From Hyaloperonospora brassicae (taxonomy: Eukaryota; Oomycota; Peronosporomycetes; Peronosporales; Peronosporaceae): a DNA stretch of 64,000 nt. Numbering within the stretch: position 1 is the stretch's first letter; every line of letters begins with the position of its first letter. The translations under genes were made by a program, and so were the position numbers. A model generated the notes under the pieces. It worked only from the letters and a program-made list of their open reading frames with translations. It was not told where the DNA came from and did not search any database. Of the stretch, positions 49,531 through 60,382 are shown one piece after another. The stretch covers positions 124,001 to 188,000 of the forward strand of contig CANTFL010001471.1 in NCBI GenBank assembly GCA_947650285.1. Direction: 5' to 3'.

Positions 49531-52218
49531 TCACGAGTCACACGTTGCAGCGAGCAGGCAGTGTCCCTGCCAGCGTTTCGTATAGTACGAGTTGATCCGT
49601 CGTCCCGCCTCGCGCAAGCGTTTCCACTCCATCTGCTTCTTCTTCGGAAGCTCAGGTAAGAGATTCCGCTGCATGTCGTGGTCTTTATCGACGTCGTGGA
49701 GTAGAGCTGAGTCCGTCATGCGGTCATACCGCAACCGATCGTGTCCACGCACCAGTGACATTTTCCGCGCAGGGTCGTTGCTGTACACCACGCGCTGGCC
49801 AAAGCCGATCTTGCGCTTGAGCGAGCGGCCCACGCCCGTTTGATTGAACCCGCCTTTCGGGACGCCCGTGATGTCGGCCAGTGTGTTGAGGATATCGTAC
49901 TGCTCCGTGGCGTCGTCCAAGACCAATCCCGCAGCTTTACCCAGTCGCCCTTCGGCCACAATAGCCCCAGCCACGCGCATGGCCGACACTTCTCGAGCCT
50001 GGGGAACGTCATTGCCAACCTCTGGGCCCTGGCCATGATCACCAGAGATCACGACAATCGTGTCGTTGAGAACGCCTGCGGCAGCCATTCGGTCCATGAA
50101 CTTGCCAAACTCCATGTCCGTAAAGTACCGGATCTCGAGGTAGTTCTTGATGTTCGCCGCGTGCTTGAGGCCTTTGTACAGCGGCGAGAAGTCGGGCTTG
50201 GCCGACTGGTTGTACCATCGCGGTCGCGACATGTAGTTCACGTGGCTCGAGATGGTATAGTGCGTCAGGAACATGGGCTTCTTCTTCTTGCCGTGGGTCA
50301 CGCGACGCGCTTGGGCCTTTGTCTTGTTGATCATGAGGTCGCCGAGGACCTGGAAGCTCACGTCGTCGTGCACGCCCCAGCCGAACGCACGGTGCGCTCG
50401 ACCTGACCAGTCTCGGCGTTTGATGCTATAGTCCCTCTCGGCGATCAGCTTCATTTCATTGCTACTCCACACCGAGTCGAAGCCATGTTGAGGAAGGAAG
50501 GAGTCCCAACTGTCGTAGTTGGTGCGGCAGCCAGTACTGAAGACGGTCTCGTACCCCTTTGCCGAGAAGAGCTGCGGCAGGCCAGCTAGCTTGGTTTCGT
50601 ACTGGCCTCCAGTCATCCCCGACTTGGTCACGTGGTCGTACGGCAGCTGTCCGAACAGCAGACTCTCCACTGATCGACTCGTGCGCCAGCTCGACCAGTG
50701 GTTCCGCAGTCCAATGCCTCGCTGTGCCCATCGGTCAAAGTTGGGCGTGACCGTGACGTTCGTCGTGCCCCGGAACAGGTTCGACGGGTCGTCTTTGCCA
50801 ACGAGATAGCGCGAGTCGTGGAACCGGAAGCTCTCGATCACCAGCAGCAGCACATTCGGCGGGTCCTTTGCGCTCACCTTCACGTCAAACGCCAGGTCTC
50901 CTCGGAACCCCGTCGTGCGTCGGTACAACGTGTCGTTCCCGTACAACTTGTGCTTCTCCGTTGCCCGGTGGATGAACGTCTCGGCCCAGGGCAGCTTCCC
51001 GTCGTCCAGCAACGAGTAATCGCCGTCCAGCGCTGGCTGCAGAGACCGTCCGAGCATCTCGTTCAGCGTCGTGTTGAGCGCCAGATACGCCACGAGGGGC
51101 GAACAGACGGAGCTCACTGCAACCGCAGCAATAGACAGCAGCGTCAACCCCATGAGTGCAACGAGAGTCTGCTTGTACATCTGGCACTTCCCAGCTCGCG
51201 GCAGCTTGTGCTTGTTCACGGACAGCATCTGCGCCGTATCATCATCGTCGTCGTCCTCCTCTTCCTCCCCCTCCCGCACAGCATCTTCAGCATCAGCGCT
51301 ATGACTGACGTCGTCAATCTCAACCGTCACATACCGAGAAGTCCCATCGCTACCCACGTCCACCACTTTGGCTGCACTATCCCGCGCAGCAGCTTCACTC
51401 AAATCCCGACGACGTTCAGCGCTCCAAACGTGACCATCCTCTGCAGCAGTGTCTTCACTGGAGCGTACGCTGTCGTACGTGTACGCAGCGTCCGACCACA
51501 TCTGCGTCGGGTTCCACCGCGCAAGGTCCGTCCACGACTCGAGTGTCCGCACGAGCGCAAAGCACGAGGCCGCCACGACGATCACAGTGGCATTGGCGTA
51601 CGCATTGTGCAGCTGCTCCGGCGACACGTCGAACGAGCTGACGCTGTCCTTCTCCTGAATGGCCATCACAATGAGGTCGAACGTGAAGCGCATGTCCCGC
51701 AGCTGCACGACCACAACGTCGGCGACGAACGGCAGCATCGTCGCCATGAACAGCGTCCACGACGTGGCGAACGTCGCGAGCGAAGTCACTGTGCGGACCG
51801 CTGCGGCGCTGTCCGTGCGATGGTCGACGTGCGCGACGGCCACAGCACTGCGGACGCTGTCGGCGGCCCACAAGAGACAGACAAAGTACGTCACGCAGAC
51901 AAAGTCTTCCAGGGCCCCGAGCAGCAGTGCGCCCAGGAGGACCGCTAGGGTTCCGTCAGTAGCGTCGGCGTACATCTCCATCAGCGCGCTGAGCGCCGAG
52001 CACCGGTAGGCAAAGAGGAACACGAGCGAGTAGACGTAGACAAAGGCCCAGCCGAGCCACGGCCAGTCCTGCGCGGCGCTCGTTCGGACCGCGCGACTTT
52101 TGCCCACGATGTTGCACCACGTCGTGCTGCTGGTCGGTGCAGTCGCATCGACGCGGGCGGCGGCAGCGGTCGGGGCTGCCCCGTGCGACTCTGTTGCGTC
52201 CTGTAAGGTCGAGTGCAT
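49531..52218 (-). CDS. LTA-synthase-like membrane sulfatase/phosphotransferase
   Basis: 895 residues, single exon, ATG at 52218. The N-terminal half has membrane segments WLGWAFVYVYSLVFLFAY, LAVLLGALLLGALEDFVCVT, TLFMATMLPFVADVVVVQL, ATVIVVAASCFALV and, after a long Asp/Glu-rich cytosolic loop (about 255-350, with a run of acidic residues), LVALMGLTLLSIAAVAVSS. The extracytoplasmic domain is of the alkaline phosphatase/sulfatase superfamily: NVLLLVIESFRFHDS (metal-binding Glu), SWRTSRSVESLLFG (nucleophile Ser/Thr region), FLTHYTISSHVNY and VVISGDHGQG (metal-binding Asp/His). This arrangement is as in LtaS and related phosphoethanolamine transferases. Substrate may be a lipid or glycan head group at the cell surface; unknown. 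Confidence 0.82.
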   Translation of the reverse strand: MHSTLQDATESHGAAPTAAAARVDATAPTSSTTWCNIVGKSRAVRTSAAQDWPWLGWAFVYVYSLVFLFAYRCSALSALMEMYADATDGTLAVLLGALLLGALEDFVCVTYFVCLLWAADSVRSAVAVAHVDHRTDSAAAVRTVTSLATFATSWTLFMATMLPFVADVVVVQLRDMRFTFDLIVMAIQEKDSVSSFDVSPEQLHNAYANATVIVVAASCFALVRTLESWTDLARWNPTQMWSDAAYTYDSVRSSEDTAAEDGHVWSAERRRDLSEAAARDSAAKVVDVGSDGTSRYVTVEIDDVSHSADAEDAVREGEEEEDDDDDDTAQMLSVNKHKLPRAGKCQMYKQTLVALMGLTLLSIAAVAVSSVCSPLVAYLALNTTLNEMLGRSLQPALDGDYSLLDDGKLPWAETFIHRATEKHKLYGNDTLYRRTTGFRGDLAFDVKVSAKDPPNVLLLVIESFRFHDSRYLVGKDDPSNLFRGTTNVTVTPNFDRWAQRGIGLRNHWSSWRTSRSVESLLFGQLPYDHVTKSGMTGGQYETKLAGLPQLFSAKGYETVFSTGCRTNYDSWDSFLPQHGFDSVWSSNEMKLIAERDYSIKRRDWSGRAHRAFGWGVHDDVSFQVLGDLMINKTKAQARRVTHGKKKKPMFLTHYTISSHVNYMSRPRWYNQSAKPDFSPLYKGLKHAANIKNYLEIRYFTDMEFGKFMDRMAAAGVLNDTIVVISGDHGQGPEVGNDVPQAREVSAMRVAGAIVAEGRLGKAAGLVLDDATEQYDILNTLADITGVPKGGFNQTGVGRSLKRKIGFGQRVVYSNDPARKMSLVRGHDRLRYDRMTDSALLHDVDKDHDMQRNLLPELPKKKQMEWKRLREAGRRINSYYTKRWQGHCLLAATCDS

Positions 52219-54538
52219 TGTATTGATGCAGTGACTCGACTGTGGACCCCGTGGGGAATGAGCTGCTCAGCTGATGGATCGATCGACCGGACAGGGGATC
52301 GATAATACCCAAAGGGGTATGCGGTCAAATGCCAAGTGAACAACTGCCTTTCGACTGCCTTTCGACTGACTGTCTGTTTGTCTGTCTGTCTGTCTGTGGT
52401 CGAGCAAATGCAAAAGTGACGCGACTCGGTGGGGGGTCGTCGCGTGACTAATGTTATTGAGTTGTTTGGTGCGACTTGTGGATCGCACGGCCAAAGGACA
52501 GTCAGTGGACGACCGGTGGAAGGGCCAGGAGCTACCAGGAGCTACGTACAGCGCGTTCATTGGCTGTTCATCGCGGGCACCGGTCGTCGCGTTGTCCGGG
52601 CAACAGGCGGCGGCGCTAATCTTCCAGAGGCGATCGATCCCGCGTGGGGATCGACGAGTGCCAAGCGACTGCTTGTTGTTGTTGTGTCCGGTGTCCTCGA
52701 TCGGATCGAAAAGAGCGCGAGAAAGCCAGCGCAGTGTACGGACGTAGCAGGTGACAAAGGGACACCTCCTGTATGTCTCCTGTTTTGTTTCCAAGCAGTC
52801 GGGTGTCGACGGGAGCTCGCGACTCTGTGGAGGCGGACCGAACGGGGCGAACGAGAGACCGAATCCTGACGCACTGCGACGATCCCATGCGCACGACTTT
52901 TCGTCCCGGCTCGCTCTCGTACGCAGACTGGAGCTCCCGATCAGATGACGTGTGGGTTCGCTTTGTCGCCGATGGTCTGCCTGGACGGCGTTTCTGCTGC
53001 GTTGTCGAGACATGTCGAGGGCATCTTATGACGAGGTAAAGCATAGGGAAAGTCTTGTCGGCTGCGGACGCTGTCTGTCACCTGCCGTGCCGTGTCCCTC
53101 CGAGGCTCGAAAGAAAGAAACGAGAGCGTGTCGTGTCGTGTCGTGTCGAACTCGAGCACGTGGGTGGGACTCGACCGTGAACACGCACCTCAGCACGTGA
53201 CTGCGGGTGACCCACAAGAGCGATCGGCTATCATCCCACAACGCTACAGATTCCTCGCAATCGGTTCTTCGTGCACTGTCGACCAGCGCGAAGATGGCAC
53301 CACGAGCATTGCGTCGCTGGATGTATATACATATACATATGCCCACCACACAACTCACTGGCGAAACATCCACACGCTTCGTTGGACGGTCCGGTATCGA
53401 GAGGCTGTCGTGACGGCCGCGGGTTGACGCGTCACCAGCTTCATCGAGAGTATCCGTGAAAGGCCGCACGTCCTCCTTGTGGCTGATCGAGCAGCAGTGA
53501 GTCTTGTCCAATTGCTTGACAGTCGCATCCGCCGGACGCTCGTGGAGAGACGCCTTTGTACTTGACAGGCGCTGTTTGTTGCCAAGAACGTGCACTCGTT
53601 CTTGGATCAGTCCAAGAAACGACGTCGCGCAGGCTGGTGAGAGAGATGAGCTCGACGCGACCAGGCGTCAGGTCAGCGAGGCTCGGACAATGGCGTCACG
53701 GTCTGCCTGTTCACGTCAAGTGCGTCGATCGGCGCGGGCACGTGTGATGATCGTGTGGGCAGCATTGGCGTGCGTGATGTATGCCGCTCGCCTCAGCCTC
53801 TGGACGTGCACGACATTACACAAGTGATCCCGAGAATGGGTTACATGGCGCGCGTATGACAAGAACGAAGGAGAAGCCCCATGCGGTTTGGACAGCACAC
53901 GACTCAGGAACGACCTGTGTCTGTTCGCCACCGTCTGGAAACGTCAACAGCCACAACACAGAGTGTGCGTAGTTGCTACGAATTGTCAAAGCGCCACAGC
54001 GCAAAGGCCCAACACCAGCAGACAGCGCGTACCCACACGGAATCCAGGAACCAGTCGACAGAGTCGACGGTCCGTCGCACCCACCACAGCCGCAGTATCA
54101 TTGTCGAGAAACGCCGAGACAGACCGCCGTCAATCGACGACGGATCAGAAGAAACGGCCTCGATCGTACCTGCTATGCCGCCGATCTTGACGTCCTGTTC
54201 TCGACCCCCTGTTACGACGAAGGAGCGACTCGAGTCAACGACATCCACAACCACAACCACAACAACAACAACAACAACAACGGCAGCGGATCACACGGAC
54301 AGAGAGAGAGGTACAGCGACAAGTAGGGAAGTCAGCCGCATGCCTCAACTATCGCGCGCTCTCTTGTCATCGCTTGACGTAAAGAGACCAATTACCCACC
54401 GACGGCCGCGAACGACAAAGCAAAGGCGACACACGAAACAACAATGCAACCAACGACAGCAACGACGACAATGAGCTGGTAAACGTCGTGCTTCGCTAGT
54501 AAGTACCCCCCCCCACCCACACACACACTGTCCTCGAG
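52219..54538. other. Long intergenic region without supported gene
   Basis: 2.3 kb. A 248-codon frame (52267-53013 -) and a 197-codon frame (53881-54474 +) have low-complexity composition; the latter reads Thr/Arg/Gln-rich through a CAA repeat at about 54243-54285. Other patches: (GTCT)n near 52372-52397, a GTGTC repeat at 53131-53148, ATATAC repeats at 53324-53341. No domain is visible in any frame. Confidence 0.5.
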
Positions 54539-55129
54539 CTACGTCGTTGTCTTCTTCGAGTCCAGCAACAGACTGTCCATGATGCTCGCCGAGACGTAGT
54601 CGGCGCCTCCTTCCACACTCTCCACGCGGGTCGCAAACTTGCCCTCTTCTTGCAGCTTCACTTCGGCCAGGGCCAAACTTGCTTCGACATTGCGTCGACT
54701 CGTGTCTTGCGCGCTGTACTCGGCCGTCGACGCTAGTGCGACACTCGAGCGACCTCCGTGCAGTGCCGTTGGTGCCGCGGGTACAGAGTGTGACACAGAC
54801 GAGGGGGTCACTGTACCACTCGTACCCGCGTGGCCCCCGCGCTTGGATACTTTTCCAAGAGGCTCGAACGGCCGCCGCATTCGGCCCACGCTCGTGAGCT
54901 CCGAGCGGATGTCATTGAGCTCTTCGATCCCGCGCTGGAACTCGCGCTGGAGCTTGACGAGGTCGTTGTCCCTCGTCGCGTCAAAGAACTCGCTCTTGGC
55001 GCGGATGATCGCACCGATCGAGCGGCCCGTGTAGAGCCCTACGAAGCGCCCGAGTTTCGGCAGCTCCCGCCGGCCGAGCAGGAAACTGGCTGCAGTCACC
55101 GTCACGAACACTGTACCCCAGTGCACCAT
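54539..55129 (-). CDS. Small single-span membrane protein, TatA/TatB-like candidate
   Basis: 196 residues, one exon, ATG at 55129. The N-terminus is a short hydrophobic helix (HWGTVFVTVTAASFLLG) followed at once by RRELPKLGRFVGLYTGRSIG and an amphipathic helix and then KLQREFQRGIEELNDIRSEL. A membrane helix, a hinge of the form F-G-x-x-E/K-L-P-x-x-G-R and an amphipathic helix are the defining order of TatA/TatB, the pore and receptor subunits of twin-arginine translocase. Many oomycete mitochondrial genomes encode TatC, so a nuclear partner would make sense. The C-terminal 100 residues are Ser/Ala-rich and not family-like. Without a profile search this stays a candidate; it could instead be another mitochondrial inner-membrane protein. 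Confidence 0.55.
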   Translation of the reverse strand: MVHWGTVFVTVTAASFLLGRRELPKLGRFVGLYTGRSIGAIIRAKSEFFDATRDNDLVKLQREFQRGIEELNDIRSELTSVGRMRRPFEPLGKVSKRGGHAGTSGTVTPSSVSHSVPAAPTALHGGRSSVALASTAEYSAQDTSRRNVEASLALAEVKLQEEGKFATRVESVEGGADYVSASIMDSLLLDSKKTTT

Positions 55130-57061
55130 GGCCGAATGACGACTGCGGCGCGAGGTGGATACAATAGAAGGGGTGTGGTGGGTGGTAAGGTAGCCAGTGG
55201 GTACTTAGACGAGACTTGTCGACTTGAGTCGATTGTTGTCGACTCGTTGTCGACAAGTGGGTGGACGACGGATGGATAAGTTGACGGACAGTAAAAACAT
55301 CCGGTTTTCGTCTGAGTCGAGGGGAGGTGGCTGGTTCCTGAAAAGGAGAAGAAAAAGTAGTACTGTTGTGGAATATAAAAGTATGTCGTATCTGTAGGTG
55401 GTAAAGTCTAACAAAAGAGCGAGATGTATCTTACGCACGTAAAAGCTGAGTATCTGTCGAACACTGAACAGGGCACGTGCAAGCCAAGAGACAACCGAGT
55501 CGTCAGTTTTTTTTGTCGCGACTCGATCAACTTGACCGTCGTGGGACTTTTAGCAGCACAATAGACATTGTATCTGACCGGGTAGTTGTAGCTGCTTTTG
55601 CGCAGCGCACCTGTTCAAAAGAGAACTGCATTCATTGGCGTTGGCAAAAGGATGCACACAGTGCGTGCTCTGATAAGCGTTGGATGCAGGACGAAGGACG
55701 AAAGATAACGGATGGGACGAACGTCACCACCTAAAAAGCTCAAAGCAATTGCGATGTTGTTAGATGTGGTAAATGGGACCACACGAAGAACGAATATTAC
55801 CACAGACACGAGGTCGAGAGGAAACAGCTCATGTCTTGTAGGGGTGTATCGGTGCGACAAAGGACGTGTCGGTAAAGGTCGCAAGACGCCGAAGTACCGA
55901 AGTGCGAAAGCCTGTGGTCGACTAAACTCGGTCTTCATGCATGCCCATGTATCCCACCTGGCCGTCGAAATCGTGTACTGCGTCAACCCATCAGAGACCA
56001 AAGGTCGAAACACGATGTCGACTGTGAAATTGCGCGAGCGTGGCGTAATTTGACCAGATTGCAATCTGGACTGCTCGTTCAGACAACTTGTGTCGCTAGA
56101 GGTTGCTATCCTCCCATGACGTCTTTGCACGCGCTGGCATCATAACAAGACCTTCGTGACATCGACAGCTGACAGATGTTGACAGAACTATGACAGCGCA
56201 AGACTCCGATTCATCTTTCCAGTAGAGGTTGTATACGGTAAGCTTGATCTTGCTTTCCCCGCATTCCTTCCACGTGAAGCAGATCATTTACTCTGTCGAT
56301 CTACAACGCTGCAGGTGATGCACGGCCAACGTGGTTCTTGAGCTTGCTGGAGTCGACGAAATGATCGAGCAGCACCACGTACCAACCATGAGAAACAAAC
56401 ACACATTTGTCTCCCATGCTGCGTTGAATCGAGACGTATGTCCACCGTGTGAAGATGCAGACAAACTCCAATGACAACAATCCAATGCGGCTTCTTCTTT
56501 CTTTGCTTCAACTTGACAAGACTCGCGATCGCCGAGCTGATGCGAAGGCTTCTCATCATCATGTCTTCAAGCACAATGTGAGAGACCAGAGTCCTAGTGC
56601 CTCATTCCAAATAGCTACAGCTCGACTTGATGGCGCTGCATGTCGACGCCGATATTGCTGCGGATACTACGAGCGCTTCGAGTCAAAACCACCGATCTGC
56701 CGCCGATATGTCCCGCCAAAACGAAAGCCAGGTGACTTTCGAGCGCAACGCAGTCTTGACATATACGTCGTATCGGTACTCTCTAAAAAAACTGGACAAG
56801 CGCGCGAAGCCATACGCACCTCCTTGCCTTTCGTACATGCCGAGAACAACTACCATGCCGAGATCGAGTGTGACGCAATGCAGAACCGGGGACGGAACGC
56901 AGCTATACAGGTAGCGCGACTTGACAGGATGAGTGTTAGCGATGCAACAACATGCGTCGTGCTGTGAGTGTCCAAGCGTGACGAGCAACATTCTCGACAG
57001 TCGACACGCGCGCGTACGCGTGCAACCTAGCCGTCGTACCATCTGGCACAACAACTGGTAC
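55130..57061. other. Intergenic, nothing firm
   Basis: 1.9 kb. Frames of 96-172 codons (for example 55615-56130 -, 56449-56967 +, 56284-56574 -) overlap on both strands with no recognised motif. May be decayed repeat or a very diverged small gene. Confidence 0.45.
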
Positions 57062-58794
57062 CTAGAGTATACTGCCGATTGCTTCGGCAATTCCGGCGCC
57101 AAGCATGGCAAACCCCACCGTCATCATTGCGCACAAGAAAAGATTGTGCAACCGATTGGTGCACGTCAACGGCTCATCCAGAAAGAGGCGGATGTGGAAA
57201 AGTGCTGGTAAGACGAAGGCTAGTAACGAGCAGCACGTCGACCCAACGAACGAGATGAATCGACCGAAATCTGGCAACGACAAATGCATGTCAGCAACAA
57301 CGAAGCACATCCGCGAAAAGGCAGTCGACTTACCTGGAATCCCAGCCGCAAGTACAGCAGTGAACAAGACAATTCCCGCACGTAGAACGATCTCTTTTTT
57401 CTGGCTCGACGTTGGATCTTCCAGCGTATTGCTGCGAATCAACATTGGCTGCAGCACCTCAAAGACTGGAAACATCATCACGGGGTACGTGAAAAACAGT
57501 CCCAAGCACAGAAATACCTTGACAAGTGTGACCAAGCCACCGATGCCGTCGAAGTTAAGCGTGATGATAGCGTTCGTGTCATTGCCAAACGCGAGGTAGC
57601 CACAGATACCAAAAGTAGCGTACAGCGTAGTAACGATCACAACCGTGCTGACGAGTATCGGCGTGAAGTTCCGCTTGTTTTGCATTGAGTTTTCCAGCAG
57701 CAGCACCATCCCCACGCCTTCAAAACAGTAGCTCGTCACACCGAAGAAAAACGGCAAAGCGGACAACGCGCCGAGCACCTCAATGTCGTCGTGGTCATAG
57801 TCCATGTAGGACAGATCGATGTTGAGCACCACTAAGAGTCCGAGAATGCACATGCAATCTGCGAGCGCTGCGACGTAAGCCAGCTCTCTCATATGTCTCA
57901 GCAAAGACAATCCAATCAGTGGCGGTACACACACTGACACGATCAACTGCTTCGACACGCCCAGGAATTGCTGCGCATTCGAAGCAATGAAGATCAAATC
58001 TGACATCACCGTCAAAAGAAAACCCATACAAACAACGTGGGCAAAAATGACCGTGACAGTTGGAGCAGATAAAGGCACCTACAGGCAATGCAGAAGCCCA
58101 TCTGAGAGAGCACTAGTGCCGTGTTCACAATGACCGAGCCAGCACGACCGATAGCAAAGTACCCGATCTCGCCGTACGTCGCAACGTGTATGCCTTGACG
58201 CTTGAGCTTGTACTTGCACTGCACAACGAGCATCATGGCGTAGGTACTGACGGCCGAGACACCGATCAACGTCACCAGACCCATCTACAGCAACCACTAC
58301 ATTGTCAGGGACCAACAACATTGTCATTCGACACAAGAGCCGCAGCCAAATCGTTGGCTCGTTTCGTACCACGATACCGGTCCGACGGAACGCATACGGA
58401 AGTCCCAACACGCCCGAGCCCAAAAACGCAATGCACGTATTCACAAACGTCTTGAGGTCACTGAGTCCAGATAAACACATGTGTTCAGCACGACCACGTC
58501 CACACAAATAGTCACGTTGGTCTGGTTGTTGTGTCCCCAACTTGTTGCACGAATGTACGGATCGTCGTCTTTTTCGTGTACGTACGAATTCAGGCGCACA
58601 TCGTGGTCGTGCAATGCCGGAGCGTCGAGCCGCTTGGGCACAGAGATCACTGCGCTATCGCCCACGTCGTCGAGGCACACACTTAGTCGCGTGCTCGCCG
58701 TCGAGCACCGCACGGACAGGTCGTCCTCGTCGACGCACGTCTCCACGCCGGGCGCCTGCACGATAACTGACACAGCGCTGTGTTCAGAAGCCAT
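57062..58794 (-). CDS. AAAP-family amino acid transporter, five exons
   Basis: Proposed exons 58794-58516, 58450-58373, 58284-58083, 57999-57334 and 57270-57062, 477 residues, 10-11 membrane segments. The cytosolic N-terminal 90 residues are hydrophilic. The transporter core starts with CIAFLGSGVLGLPYAFRRTG (the G-x-G-V-L-x-L-P-Y-A unwound helix 1 that binds substrate), continues with SQMGFCIAYLIFIASNAQQF (joined by splicing), FFFGVTSYCFEGVGMVLLLE, TFGICGYLAFGND and AAGIPDFGRFISFVGSTCC (joined by splicing). These are AAAP (PF01490) hallmarks; members move amino acids with protons across plasma or vacuolar membranes. The second acceptor is ambiguous: one nearby alternative would add SDLK before TFVNTC but breaks phase with the donor I see. 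Confidence 0.88.
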
Positions 58795-59131
58795 TTGAGA
58801 AGTGTCGAGACGTTGTACGACCGGACACGACGGCGGGTTTGTACATAAAAAGGAGCTCGGACGATGATGGCTCGCAACATTTACGTCAAATACTTTTTTT
58901 TCCCACGTCAAATACTTTTTTTCCCACGTCAAATACTCTCAGAGCGCGAATGGACGACAGCGGGTACACAAACCAACAACCCGACGACGACAGCCACAGA
59001 GACGCCCGCCCGTCCGCGTGCGTTACCTACGCGCAACACTCGGCGAACATCCCCCCACTCCGTCATCCCCCGACCGAGCGACACAAAGATCGAGCGAGTC
59101 CGTGTGTGTGTGTGTGCGCGTGTGTGTACCC
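58795..59131. promoter_or_regulatory. Divergent promoter of the AAAP transporter and PSMD8
   Basis: 337 bp between start codons. It holds a tandem repeat (58883-58937) and a GT-rich stretch at 59100-59128 directly upstream of the PSMD8 ATG. Confidence 0.45.
58883..58937. repeat. Three tandem copies of ACGTCAAATACTTTTTTTCC
   Basis: ACGTCAAATACT starts at 58883, 58905 and 58926 (period 22 then 21 bp, the T-run differing by one). Each contains an ACGTCA half-site resembling a CRE/bZIP core. Confidence 0.9.
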
Positions 59132-60190
59132 ATGTCGGCCATGCTGCCAGCCCTCGGAGACAAAGCGCAGGCGCTGCGAGCGGCCGTGGACAGCAACCAC
59201 ATTGACGAAGCGACTGCGCTGCTCGCGCAGCTGAAAGTACGTGCATCGACTCGGCTCGTGCTCTGTCCACACTCGGGCAACACGCGCGCTTTGGCTTTGT
59301 ACCCATCCTAACTACCCACCGCGTGCTTGTGCACTCTATTGCCTCTCTCTCTCTCGCGCGCGCAGATTGCGCTGACAACGCTACCGGCGCTGTCTCTATG
59401 TACCGTCAGCTCTTCCACGGCACAGCAGGAGCTCGAGCTCGCGCGTACGTGTGCAGCTCGACAGGCTGCGTTTGCTGCTGTTGCTCGCTCCTTTGCATAC
59501 CCTCTGTGACTTTATATGTTGTGGGCGCTGGAATTGATGGTATCTCTGTCCCTGTCACTGCATGTGTGTATTCTGACAGGTCACGTGCTGGAAAGCGCGA
59601 CGTTGTTGAGCATCTTGTGCGAAGACATGACTGCGTATGAGCGCAGTGTGCTGCAGCTCAAGGTCTACTACAGCAGTGGCCTGCAACCATCAGCTCTGCA
59701 TTACCCGATCTTGGGGACCCGACTGCTGCAGCTGTTGGTCGAGAACCGTATGGCCGAGTTCCATAACGAGCTCGAGCTGTTGCCGGAACCGAGTCGGGAA
59801 GACCCGAATGTCGCGTTTGCGATCAAACTGGAGCAGTACTTGATGGAAGGCACGTACAACAAGGTGCTGGAGGCGCGCACGCACGTGCCGAACCCGTACT
59901 TTGCGTTTTTCCTGTCACAGCTGCTGCAAACAGTGCGTGAAAACATTGCAGACTGTGCGGAAGTCGCCTATCAGTGCCTCACGTTGGCCGACGCGCAAAA
60001 GATGCTCATTTTTGACTCGGCTGCGGAGCTTCGTGCGTACATTGAAGATGAAAAGACCGAGTGGGTGGTACGCGAAGGTCGAGTGTGGTTCAAGGCGCCG
60101 GAGAAATCGCTGAGTGCGTCGGATATTCCGTCGCTGAGATTAGTTGGCGAGACGCTGGCGTATGCGACGGAACTGGACCGTATCGTATAG
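59132..60190 (+). CDS. PSMD8: 26S proteasome regulatory subunit Rpn12 / PSMD8
   Basis: Exons 59132-59236, 59366-59444 and 59580-60190 (introns 129 and 135 bp, phases 0 and 1), 264 residues. It is the last lid subunit to join during proteasome assembly. Start at the first ATG of exon 1 (MSAMLPALGDKAQALRAAV). The C-terminal CSN8/PSMD8/eIF3K domain is well conserved: ARHVLESATLLSILCEDM, YERSVLQLKVYY, ILGTRLLQLLVENRMAEFHN, IKLEQYLMEGTYNKVLEA, EVAYQCLTLADAQKMLIF and the end VGETLAYATELDRIV, matching human NRVAEFHTELERLP, LEQYLMEGSYNKV and YARQLEMIV. The exon 2/3 junction restores an Arg codon (C/GT), supporting the splice model. Confidence 0.94.
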
Positions 60191-60382
60191 GGAGAAAGCA
60201 GCAGCAGGTCGTGGCGTGAGGCAGCAGGACTGCATGCAGGAAGCAAGGAACAGAAGGCCGTGCGAGCGCGGCAGGAAAGACTCGAAAGATTTGGGTTTCC
60301 AGACGCAACGTGCAATAATACTGCAATGGTGCATTTCGCAACCTGGTCTTCCGACTTTACAACAACTCGTTCGACACATTTA

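Noticed and set aside
50698..51948. Plus-strand 416-codon frame
   Set aside because: Antisense shadow of the LTA-synthase-like sulfatase.
53881..54474. Plus-strand 197-codon Thr/Arg/Gln-rich frame
   Set aside because: Built partly from a CAA/ACA repeat, no domain, no splice partners; likely chance.
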